DNA of 5,044 bases from Chloroflexota bacterium (GCA_013153375.1 JAADEN010000239.1:1-5044), one strand, 5' to 3'; counted from the stretch's first letter, positions 1 to 4,955 are shown. The notes: generated by a model from the sequence alone, not told the origin. A program made the numbers and translations.

Positions 1-407
1 CCCACTGGCAGATCTTCGAGCCGCTTTCGCACCTCCTCGGCCGTGACATCGCGCATATATCCACGCCAGCCTTGAAATTGCCCGGACGCGTCAAATTCGG
101 CTATGAGGTAAACCCGAGCCCAGAAGGGCGCAAAGCCCTTTTCTTTCCCGTTTCCTTTGCGACGGCAGAGTAAAAGGGTGCGTGGAGAAACGGCAATGCC
201 TTCCTGTTTTGTTTCCTCCAGAAAGGCGCGCGCGGCTTCGCGCTCAAAGCAGACTTGCGGCCATTCTTCGCCGATGTCTACCTGCAACAACGCGCGTACC
301 GCGTCGTCCATTTCCACGAAGCGCCCCTGGGCGTCCAAACGGAAGAAGCCACCCTGCAGATCCTGCAGAAGGGCTTGTAGTAAGTTGTCGGAAATGTCCC
401 CGCCCAT
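1..407 (-). CDS. PAS-domain sensory/signalling protein, N-terminal part (3' end outside window)
   Basis: An open minus-strand frame begins at ATG 407-405 and continues without a stop to the left edge, giving 135 complete codons. The start is chosen because GAGGAG (419-414) lies 6 bases upstream. The protein has one PAS fold over about residues 9-125. It opens with a PAS-like segment (GGFFRLDAQGRFVEMDDA, residues 19-36) and closes with a typical C-terminal PAS/PAC strand and helix, where GWRGYMRDVT (about 113-122) is followed by a charged helix. The last visible residues, LEDLPVG, resemble the linker into a second PAS domain. There is no signal peptide or membrane segment in this part, so the sensor region is probably cytoplasmic. 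PAS domains sense ligands, redox state or light and usually feed a histidine kinase, a GGDEF/EAL or another output domain. The output domain lies outside the window, so the class of protein cannot be decided. The gene has lower GC and more A/T-ending codons (TTA, CTA, ATA, ACA) than its neighbours. It is divergent from the adenosyltransferase gene. Confidence 0.85.
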   Translation of the reverse strand, partial: MGGDISDNLLQALLQDLQGGFFRLDAQGRFVEMDDAVRALLQVDIGEEWPQVCFEREAARAFLEETKQEGIAVSPRTLLLCRRKGNGKEKGFAPFWARVYLIAEFDASGQFQGWRGYMRDVTAEEVRKRLEDLPV

Positions 408-413
408 GATCAA

Positions 414-419
414 CTCCTC
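414..419 (-). promoter_or_regulatory. Ribosome binding site of the PAS gene
   Basis: GAGGAG on the minus strand, 6 bases before the ATG at 407. It is a near-ideal Shine-Dalgarno sequence. It fixes the start of the PAS reading frame, which is otherwise open further upstream without another in-frame ATG. Confidence 0.75.
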
Positions 420-465
420 AGAATTAAAACCCTCGTTTTGCTCGAAGGACGCGCTCAGGGATTCA

Positions 466-495
466 TTTCTATTTTCGGAATTTGCATAAATACAA
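466..495 (-). promoter_or_regulatory. Possible weak promoter for the PAS gene
   Basis: On the minus strand, TTGTAT (495-490) and TAGAAA (471-466) are separated by 18 bases. They match the -35 and -10 consensus only at 3 and 4 of 6 positions. They lie in the most AT-rich part of the divergent region and would give a leader of about 50 bases ending at the GAGGAG site. A second -10-like hexamer, TTTAAT (428-423), is too close to the ribosome binding site to be useful. This is a guess based on position and composition. Confidence 0.22.
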
Positions 496-519
496 CAAGA
501 TGAGCATGGCTCTTTGGGG

Positions 520-525
520 TATAAT
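520..525 (+). promoter_or_regulatory. -10 element of the adenosyltransferase cluster promoter
   Basis: An exact TATAAT lies 41 bases before the ATG at 567, so transcription would start near 532. No convincing -35 is found 16-18 bases upstream (around 496-503, AAGATG-like). The hexamer is preceded by GGGG and followed by CCCC, so it sits between short inverted arms (516-519 and 526-529). The GGTATAAT context resembles the GGTAAAAT in front of the exporter gene. The exact hexamer at the right distance in otherwise GC-rich sequence is the main support. Confidence 0.6.
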
Positions 526-532
526 CCCCTCA

Positions 533-558
533 CCTCGGGGCCCGGCCCCACCCGGAGG
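533..558 (+). promoter_or_regulatory. Leader hairpin overlapping the adenosyltransferase ribosome binding site
   Basis: In the predicted leader, CCTC (533-536) can pair with GAGG (555-558), and GGGG (537-540) can pair with CCCC (546-549). This leaves a 5-base loop (541-545) and a 5-base bulge (550-554). The paired GAGG is part of the Shine-Dalgarno sequence GGAGG (554-558), which lies 8 bases before the ATG at 567. The fold would therefore reduce access of ribosomes to the start. The pairing is seen directly. A regulatory role is inference, and such pairings can arise by chance in G/C-run sequence. Confidence 0.4.
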
Positions 559-566
559 CGTTCCCC

Positions 567-1127
567 ATGCGCAACAAGAAGAGCGGCTACTACACGGCCA
601 CGGGCGACGACGGCACCACCGGTCTGCTGGGCGACGCGCGCGTGCCCAAGGACCATCCCCAAACCGAGGCCGTGGGCACGCTGGACGAACTCAGCGCCGC
701 GCTGGGGCTGGCGCGGGCTTTCGCGCGCAGCCCCGAAGCCCGCGACCTGGCCCAGCAGGTGCAGCGGCACCTGTATCAGATCATGGCCGAGGTCGCGGCC
801 ACGCCCGAGAACGCGGCCCGCTTCCGCAGCCTTGGACCCGAGCAGGTGGCCTGGCTCGAGGCGCAGATCGCGGCCTTGGAGGCGCAGGCCCCGCCGCCCA
901 AGGTGTTCATCCTGCCCGGCGACAGTCAGGGCGGCGCGTTTTGGGCCCTGGCCCGTACCATCGCCCGCCGGGCCGAGCGGCGGCTGGTCACCCTGCAGCG
1001 CAGCCATGGGCTGGACAACCCCGCGCTGCTGGCCTACCTCAACCGCCTGTCGTCCCTGTGCTTCGTGCTCGAGGTGTGGGAGAATCGGGCCGCGGGCGTG
1101 GCGCGCGAATCCCGGGCCCAGGGGTGA
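567..1127 (+). CDS. pduO: PduO-type cob(I)alamin adenosyltransferase
   Basis: This cytoplasmic enzyme of 186 residues transfers the adenosyl group of ATP to cob(I)alamin, giving adenosylcobalamin, the last step of B12 cofactor assembly or salvage. The family hallmarks appear in order. The N-terminal ATP-binding segment is TGDDGTTGLLG (residues 12-22) with RVPK (25-28). EAVGTLDELSAALG follows (34-47), where most members have DELN, so N is replaced by S. FILPGDS is at 114-120, then R130 and the RRAER motif (134-138), then YLNRLSSLCFVLEVWE (157-172). By my recollection of the Lactobacillus PduO structure, D40, F114, R130 and R134 correspond to its Asp35, Phe112, Arg128 and Arg132, and all are kept. 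The length is normal for the family. The start has GGAGG 8 bases upstream. It is the first gene of a tight cluster, with the next ATG 3 bases after its stop. No cobalamin-dependent enzyme or other B12 gene is visible nearby. Confidence 0.93.
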   Translation: MRNKKSGYYTATGDDGTTGLLGDARVPKDHPQTEAVGTLDELSAALGLARAFARSPEARDLAQQVQRHLYQIMAEVAATPENAARFRSLGPEQVAWLEAQIAALEAQAPPPKVFILPGDSQGGAFWALARTIARRAERRLVTLQRSHGLDNPALLAYLNRLSSLCFVLEVWENRAAGVARESRAQG

Positions 1128-1130
1128 GCC

Positions 1131-1853
1131 ATGATCGGCACCTGGATCAACATCGCCACGGTGCTCGTCGGCGGCGGCCTGGGCTTGCTCTTCGGCGCGC
1201 GGCTTCCCGAGCGGGCCCGGCAGACCGTGTTCCACGGCCTGGGGGTGTTCACCCTGTTGCTGGGCGTGAGCATGTTCACCGCGTCGCGCAACCCCATCTA
1301 TGTGCTCCTGGGCCTGCTGCTGGGCGGGATGGTGGGCGAAGCCCTGCGCATCGAGGACGGTCTGCGGGGCCTGGGCGCGTGGTTCGAGCGCCGTCTGGGC
1401 GCATCCGACCCGGCCCAAGAGGGCGCATCCCGTTTCGTGCGCGGCTTCTTGACCGCGTCGCTGCTTTTCTGCGTGGGGCCCATGACCATCCTGGGTTCGA
1501 TCCAGGACGGCCTGCTGGGCGACTATCGGATTCTGGCTACCAAGGCCCTGATGGACGGCTTCGCGGCCCTGGCCTTTGCCTCCACCCTGGGCGTGGGGGT
1601 GCTGTTCTCGGTGGTGGTCATCCTGGTCTATCAGGGCGGGCTGAGTTTGCTGGCCGCGCAACTGCAAGGCGTGTTCACCGAGGCCATGCTGGCCGAACTC
1701 AACGGCGCGGGCGGCGTGCTGTTGGTGGCCCTGGCCCTGAGCAGTCTGTTAGAATTGAAGCGCATTCGGGTCGGCAACCTGCTGCCCGCTTTGGTCATCG
1801 CGCCCCTGCTGCCCGCGCTGGTGGCGTGGCTCAGGGCGCTGGGCATTTGGTGA
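1131..1853 (+). CDS. DUF554 family multi-pass inner membrane protein (YdfK/YqgA-like)
   Basis: This protein of 240 residues matches the uncharacterised DUF554 family in length, topology and motifs. It begins with the family's GTWIN motif (residues 3-7) and a glycine-rich first membrane helix (about 8-22). The diagnostic central segment is SLLFCVGPMTILGSIQDGL (110-128) followed by GD, then a conserved K138 and D142 region and a YQGG motif (167-170). It ends with a hydrophobic stretch carrying LLELKRIRVGNLLPAL (about 206-221). I count about seven hydrophobic segments: 5-22, 36-50, 56-70, 106-125, 142-166, 195-207 and 216-238. No function is established for the family, although transport has been suggested. 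It starts 3 bases after the adenosyltransferase stop, and the SD-like sequence AGGGG lies at the end of that gene. Its stop codon overlaps the ribosome binding site of the permease gene, so the three genes are probably one transcript. Confidence 0.9.
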   Translation: MIGTWINIATVLVGGGLGLLFGARLPERARQTVFHGLGVFTLLLGVSMFTASRNPIYVLLGLLLGGMVGEALRIEDGLRGLGAWFERRLGASDPAQEGASRFVRGFLTASLLFCVGPMTILGSIQDGLLGDYRILATKALMDGFAALAFASTLGVGVLFSVVVILVYQGGLSLLAAQLQGVFTEAMLAELNGAGGVLLVALALSSLLELKRIRVGNLLPALVIAPLLPALVAWLRALGIW

Positions 1854-1858
1854 GGAGG
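1853..1858 (+). promoter_or_regulatory. Ribosome binding site of the permease gene, overlapping a stop codon
   Basis: A perfect AGGAGG uses the last base of the DUF554 stop codon TGA (1851-1853) and lies 5 bases before the ATG at 1864. The overlap suggests translational coupling of the two genes. Confidence 0.75.
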
Positions 1859-1863
1859 ACATC

Positions 1864-2739
1864 ATGGTCCCGGCCAACGCGCGTCAAGCCCCCCTGCGTT
1901 ACAAAGTCCAACGCTGGCTGCTGCGCGGCCTGCTGTACGGCGTGCTCATCGCCGGCGCGGTCATCGCGCTCATCCCCTTCGTGTGGATGGTGTCGGTCTC
2001 CCTGATGAGCCTGGGCGAGGCCATCTCGGGCAAGTTCTTCCCCAGCACTTTGCATTGGGAAAACTACATCGTGGCCTGGCGCGAGGCCGACTTCTCCGAA
2101 TACTTCATCAACACCATCCAGATCACGGCCATCACCCTGAGCGGCGAGTTGCTCTTCAGCATCCTGGCCGCGTACGCGTTCGCGCGCATGCGCTTCCCCG
2201 GTCGGGATCTCATCTTCGGCATCCTGCTGAGCACCATGATGATCCCCGGCATGGTGTTGGTCATCCCCAACTTCCTGACCGTGACCTGGCTGGGACGGGT
2301 CGGGCCCATCAAGTGGGTCAACAACTGGCCCGCGCTGACCATCCCCTTCATGGGCAGCGTGTTCAGCATCTTCCTGTTGCGCCAGTTCTTCGCCCAAATT
2401 CCCGACGACCTGTTCGACGCGGCGCAGATCGACGGCGCGGGGCACTGGCAATTCCTGTGGTATGTGGTGTTGCCTCTGGCCAAGGCGCCCATTTTGGTCA
2501 TCACCGTGTTGTCGTTCATCGGCACCTGGAACGCGCTGGCCTGGCCGTTGCTGGTGACCAACTCGCCCGAATGGCGGCCCATCGCGGTGGGGTTGTATCA
2601 GTTCGTGGACGAGGCCGGAGCGGAGATGAATCTGCAAATGGCCGGCGCGGTCATCTCGGTCATCCCCATCTTGATTTTGTACTTTTTGACCCAAAAGCAG
2701 TTCACCGAAAGCATCGCCCGCAGCGGGTTGAAGGGGTAA
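1864..2739 (+). CDS. MalG-like sugar ABC transporter permease
   Basis: This 291-residue membrane subunit belongs to the carbohydrate uptake ABC family (CUT1, MalG-type). It would form the translocation channel with a MalF-type partner and be driven by an ATPase fed by a solute-binding protein. There are six likely membrane helices at about 20-45, 84-107, 114-137, 155-177, 207-231 and 258-277. The EAA loop that docks on the ATPase is DAAQIDGAG (185-193) with the conserved LP at 203-204; the leading E is D here, a common variant. The end, SGLKG, matches the family's usual GxxKG tail. The start has AGGAGG 5 bases upstream. The gene is complete and looks functional. Its setting is odd: the usual binding protein and MalF-type permease genes are not next to it. 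It is instead the third gene after an adenosyltransferase and a DUF554 protein. The substrate cannot be told from the sequence. Confidence 0.92.
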   Translation: MVPANARQAPLRYKVQRWLLRGLLYGVLIAGAVIALIPFVWMVSVSLMSLGEAISGKFFPSTLHWENYIVAWREADFSEYFINTIQITAITLSGELLFSILAAYAFARMRFPGRDLIFGILLSTMMIPGMVLVIPNFLTVTWLGRVGPIKWVNNWPALTIPFMGSVFSIFLLRQFFAQIPDDLFDAAQIDGAGHWQFLWYVVLPLAKAPILVITVLSFIGTWNALAWPLLVTNSPEWRPIAVGLYQFVDEAGAEMNLQMAGAVISVIPILILYFLTQKQFTESIARSGLKG

Positions 2740-2769
2740 ACGAGCCGTCCGCGAGCAACCGCGGCGGGC
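2737..2769 (+). repeat. Post-stop GC-rich repeat, copy 1
   Basis: This stretch begins at the permease stop codon and aligns with 4841-4875, which begins at the exporter stop codon. 28 of its 33 bases match, with two single-base gaps. The shared blocks in order are AACG, GCCG, CC, GCGAGC and CCGCGGCGGGC. In this copy CCGCG (2749-2753) and CGCGG (2760-2764) can form a 5-bp hairpin, but the second copy does not keep it. It may belong to a dispersed REP-like intergenic family. Two copies in one window cannot prove that. Confidence 0.5.
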
Positions 2770-2785
2770 GTCCGGCCGGGCGCCC
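2766..2785 (+). terminator. Possible weak hairpin after the permease gene
   Basis: GGGCG (2766-2770) pairs with CGCCC (2781-2785) across a 10-base loop. Only TTAT follows, not a real T run. If it terminates the three-gene transcript, it does so without a proper U tract. The next hairpin (2793-2817) is a stronger candidate. Confidence 0.25.
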
Positions 2786-2792
2786 TTATCGG

Positions 2793-2817
2793 CGCGCCGC
2801 GGCAGCCCCGCGGCGCG
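2793..2817. terminator. Perfect 10-bp GC-only hairpin downstream of the permease gene
   Basis: CGCGCCGCGG (2793-2802) and CCGCGGCGCG (2808-2817) are exact reverse complements around a 5-base loop. AATTCC follows, with no T run. The stem is all G/C and would be very stable in RNA. It lies 54 bases after the permease stop, where an end-of-transcript structure is expected. It could stop transcription or protect the 3' end. The stem is seen directly; the role is inferred from position. Confidence 0.45.
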
Positions 2818-2890
2818 AATTCCATCGCGTGCGGGGCGTCCGCCGCTTCCCGCTTTCTGCTTCCCTGCCGGCGAACGGCCGTCTTGAAAC

Positions 2891-2920
2891 CACGGATATC
2901 CACGGCTGGACACGGCTGCT
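2891..2920 (+). repeat. Three tandem 10-bp CACGG repeats
   Basis: CACGG recurs exactly every 10 bases at 2891, 2901 and 2911. The units are CACGGATATC, CACGGCTGGA and CACGGCTGCT. Similar CCACGGATT-type tandem repeats are, from memory, common in intergenic DNA of several environmental bacterial phyla. No function is known to me. Confidence 0.6.
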
Positions 2921-2922
2921 TT

Positions 2923-2987
2923 GTCAGAAGTCAGCGGCCAGAAGTCCGGGGCTGCGGACCGCGCGCCGCGGACTGCGCACCGCGGAC
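2923..2987 (+). repeat. Degenerate 7-bp tandem repeat, about nine units
   Basis: From 2923 a 7-base period runs to 2987 without a break in phase. The first part has units such as GTCAGAA (2923), GTCAGCG (2930), GCCAGAA (2937) and GTCCGGG (2944). The second part, read from 2953, has TGCGGAC, CGCGCGC, CGCGGAC, TGCGCAC and CGCGGAC, with consensus YGCGGAC. The pattern resembles the short tandem heptanucleotide repeats described in cyanobacterial genomes. Its right end reaches the -35 zone of the exporter promoter. Confidence 0.65.
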
Positions 2988-3005
2988 GCCCCGGTATTGG
3001 CCTTA

Positions 3006-3014
3006 TGGTAAAAT
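3006..3014 (+). promoter_or_regulatory. Extended -10 promoter element of the ABC exporter gene
   Basis: TGGTAAAAT is a TGn extended -10 with the hexamer TAAAAT (5 of 6 matches), predicting a start near 3021 and a leader of about 35 bases. The -35 zone (2986-2991, ACGCCC) has no match, which is usual for extended -10 promoters. It is one of very few AT-rich stretches in the spacer. Confidence 0.55.
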
Positions 3015-3055
3015 GCAATCGACCCTGACCGAACTCCTCTGCCGGGCATCACTTC

Positions 3056-4843
3056 ATGCAACGCACCGAATTCTCCCCTCCCCACGAGTATCGCACCGAC
3101 CGTCGTTCGCCCGTCCGCTGGATCGCTTCGCACGCCCGGCGGCATTGGCCCCTCATCGGCCTGATGCTGCTGGGCGCGCTGGGCAACGCGCTGAGCATGG
3201 GCTATGTACCGCGCCTCATCGGCCGGGCCTTCGACGCGCTGCTGGCCTCGCTGCACGACCCCGCGACCGCGCTGCGCACGCTGCTGACCTACGCCCTGGC
3301 CGTGGCCGGCGTCTATCTGGTGCGCGGGGTGCTGATGTCCACCCGCAATTTGAGCGCCGAGACCCTGGCCCAGCGGGTCGAGCGCGATGTGCGGGACGAG
3401 TTCTACGCCGCGCTGCTGGGCAAGAGCATGGCCTTCCACGACCAGATCGCGGTGGGGGAACTCATGGCCCGGGCCACCACCGATGTGCGGGAGATCAACC
3501 TCATGTTCAGCCCGGGCCTGTCGCTGGTGGTGGGTTCGGGCGCGTTCCTGTTCGCGCCCCTCATCTACGCGCCCCGCTATCATCCGGCCCTGCTGCTCAC
3601 GCCCGTGCTGTTCGTGCTGGGCTATTTCGTGCTTTTGGCCCAGTTGCTGCACGAACTCTTGCCCGTGAGTTTGCAGGTGCGGCGTCTGTTCGGCCTGCTC
3701 AGCGCGCGGCTCAACGAAGTGCTGGACGGCATGGAAACGGTCAAAGTGCTGGCCCAGGAGGCGCGCGAGGCCACCCGGCTGGTGGCCCTGGCCCGGCGCT
3801 ATCGCGATCAAATGATCCGGCAGATTCACATCGAGGCCCGCTTTTTGCCGCTGATGTGGCTGGGGCTGGCCACGGGCGGCGGCACGCTGCACGCGCTGGC
3901 GCTGTTCATGCGGGGGGACCTGACCTTGGGCGATGTGGTCGGGTATGTGGGCCTGCTGCAACTCTTCCGCTTCCCCGCCTTTGTGTCGCAGTTCGCGTAT
4001 TCGCAGGTCGCGCTGGGGCTGGCCAGCGCGTCCCGGCTGCTGCAATATCTGAATCGGGAGAACCCCCTGGACCAGAACCTGGGCGGCTACGCCGCGCCCA
4101 TGCGGGGCGATGTGGAATTCGAGCATGTGTTCTTCGCGTACGAGGGCACCGAGGATGTGCTGCACGACATTTCGTTCCGGGTGCGCGCCGGCACGCGGGT
4201 GGCCGTGGTGGGACCCACGGGCGCGGGCAAGAGCACGCTGGTCAAACTCATCGCCCGCATCTACGATGTGCGCCTCGGCGCGGTGCTGGTGGACGATGTG
4301 GATGTGCGCGACTGGGACCTGGGCGCGCTGCGCTCCCAAATCGCGATGATCGAGCAGGATGTGTTCCTCTTCTCCAAGAGCCTGGCCGAGAACATCGCGT
4401 TTGGGCGGCCCGACGCCAGCCGCGAGGAAATCATCCGGGCGGCCAAACTGGCCCAGATCCACGACACCATCATGCAGTTCCCGCAGGGGTATGACACGGT
4501 GGTGGGCGAGCGGGGGCTGACCTTGTCGGGAGGTCAGCGCCAACGCATCGCGCTGGCGCGGGCCTTTCTGGCCGATCCCCGCATTCTCATCTTGGACGAC
4601 GCGACCAGCGCCATTGACAGCGAAACCGAGGACCGCATCCAGCGGGCCATCTTCTCGGTGGCCCGGGGCCGCACCACTTTCATCATCACCCACCGGCTGT
4701 CGCAGATTCGGTGGGCCGATTGGATTTTGGTCCTGGATCGGGGGCGTCTGGTGGCCCAGGGCAAGCACGAAGACCTGCTGGCCTCGTGCGAGGTGTACCG
4801 CCGCCTGTTCGTGGAACCCGCGCGGGCCCGCTCAGGGGAGTGA
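3056..4843 (+). CDS. ABC exporter half-transporter (fused membrane and ATPase domains, MsbA/multidrug type)
   Basis: This inner membrane exporter of 595 residues would work as a dimer to pump lipids, drugs or peptides outward. The membrane domain has six helices at about 31-53, 74-95, 150-171, 176-200, 263-285 and 291-312. The ATPase domain covers about 351-585, with aromatic Y362, Walker A GPTGAGKST (386-394, K392), Q-loop Q434, signature LSGGQ (490-494), Walker B ILILD (510-514), D-loop SAID (518-521) and switch H546. The residue after Walker B, normally the catalytic glutamate, is aspartate (D515). Established work on heterodimeric exporters such as TM287/288 links this change to the degenerate ATP site, so a partner carrying glutamate is likely; none is visible here. 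The frame opens just after a stop at 3026-3028. ATG 3056 is the first possible start, yet no Shine-Dalgarno sequence precedes it. The substrate cannot be told. Confidence 0.95.
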   Translation: MQRTEFSPPHEYRTDRRSPVRWIASHARRHWPLIGLMLLGALGNALSMGYVPRLIGRAFDALLASLHDPATALRTLLTYALAVAGVYLVRGVLMSTRNLSAETLAQRVERDVRDEFYAALLGKSMAFHDQIAVGELMARATTDVREINLMFSPGLSLVVGSGAFLFAPLIYAPRYHPALLLTPVLFVLGYFVLLAQLLHELLPVSLQVRRLFGLLSARLNEVLDGMETVKVLAQEAREATRLVALARRYRDQMIRQIHIEARFLPLMWLGLATGGGTLHALALFMRGDLTLGDVVGYVGLLQLFRFPAFVSQFAYSQVALGLASASRLLQYLNRENPLDQNLGGYAAPMRGDVEFEHVFFAYEGTEDVLHDISFRVRAGTRVAVVGPTGAGKSTLVKLIARIYDVRLGAVLVDDVDVRDWDLGALRSQIAMIEQDVFLFSKSLAENIAFGRPDASREEIIRAAKLAQIHDTIMQFPQGYDTVVGERGLTLSGGQRQRIALARAFLADPRILILDDATSAIDSETEDRIQRAIFSVARGRTTFIITHRLSQIRWADWILVLDRGRLVAQGKHEDLLASCEVYRRLFVEPARARSGE

Positions 4844-4875
4844 ACGGGCCGCCCGGCGAGCGCCCCGCGGCGGGC
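4841..4875 (+). repeat. Post-stop GC-rich repeat, copy 2
   Basis: This begins at the exporter stop codon TGA and matches 2737-2769 (28 bases identical, two one-base gaps), ending with the same CCGCGGCGGGC (4865-4875). Past that point the two copies diverge. The GGGG just before each stop region is also shared. Both copies lie in the same orientation relative to the gene they follow. Confidence 0.5.
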
Positions 4876-4930
4876 AGGGGGTAGGGATTGGCCCCGCGAG
4901 AAGTGCAGGTCCATTCTGGTGGCTCCTCCC

Positions 4931-4950
4931 CTGCGAAGGGAAGGGCGCAG
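4931..4950. repeat. Small imperfect hairpin with AAGGG direct repeat in its loop
   Basis: CTGCG (4931-4935) pairs with CGCAG (4946-4950). The 10-base loop is two copies of AAGGG. The stem is short, has no T run after it, and sits directly upstream of the larger palindrome at 4956-4977. It could be part of the same intergenic repeat unit. Confidence 0.3.
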
Positions 4951-4955
4951 CGGTA

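Larger units (their letters stand above)
408..566. other. Divergent intergenic region between the PAS gene and the adenosyltransferase gene
   Basis: These 159 bases separate two divergently transcribed genes and must hold both promoters. The half next to the PAS gene (420-500) is AT-rich. The half next to the adenosyltransferase gene (516-560) is made of G and C runs. I looked for a cobalamin riboswitch, which would be expected upstream of some B12 genes. The predicted leader of the adenosyltransferase gene is only about 35 bases, far too short for that RNA, and I saw no B12-box-like sequence. Confidence 0.7.
2832..2993. repeat. 12-bp inverted repeat enclosing the tandem-repeat block
   Basis: CGGGGCGTCCGC (2832-2843) and GCGGACGCCCCG (2982-2993) are exact reverse complements, 138 bases apart. 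They enclose both tandem repeats. The right arm overlaps the last heptamers and covers the expected -35 zone of the exporter promoter. I see no convincing target-site duplication outside the arms, so a small mobile element is possible but not supported. Confidence 0.45.
2740..3055. other. Repeat-rich intergenic spacer between the permease and exporter genes
   Basis: This spacer of 316 bases has no credible gene. It holds, in order, copy 1 of the post-stop repeat, two hairpins (2766-2785 and 2793-2817), a 12-bp inverted repeat (2832-2843 and 2982-2993), a 10-bp tandem repeat (2891-2920), a 7-bp tandem repeat (2923-2987), an extended -10 (3006-3014) and the exporter leader. GGGCGTCCG also occurs twice in direct orientation (2766-2774 and 2834-2842). 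Reading frames that cross the spacer on either strand are extensions of shadow frames and show no recognisable protein. Confidence 0.75.

Noticed and set aside
157..489. Plus-strand frames opposite the PAS gene (157-489 and 182-409)
   Set aside because: The minus-strand frame encodes a recognisable PAS domain with a good ribosome binding site; these are its shadows.
408..566. Cobalamin riboswitch upstream of the adenosyltransferase gene
   Set aside because: The predicted leader is only about 35 bases and no B12-box-like sequence was seen.
482..2005. Plus-strand frame of 507 codons overlapping the adenosyltransferase and DUF554 genes
   Set aside because: It is an out-of-frame shadow made mostly of R, G, A and P, and overlaps three recognised genes.
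1831..3018. Minus-strand frame of 395 codons opposite the permease and the spacer
   Set aside because: It overlaps the clear MalG-type gene, has biased low-complexity composition, and I found no domain in it.
2740..3055. CRISPR array or small transposon in the repeat-rich spacer
   Set aside because: The repeats are short (7 and 10 bp) with no spacers between them, there is no transposase, and no target-site duplication flanks the inverted repeat.
2884..4494. Plus-strand frame of 536 codons overlapping the exporter gene
   Set aside because: It is an alternative frame of the same DNA with low-complexity composition and no domain.
2924..4768. Long minus-strand reading frame of 614 codons opposite the exporter gene
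   Set aside because: It is antisense to a gene with every ABC motif, is rich in H, Q, R and G as expected for shadow frames in GC-rich DNA, and shows no known domain.
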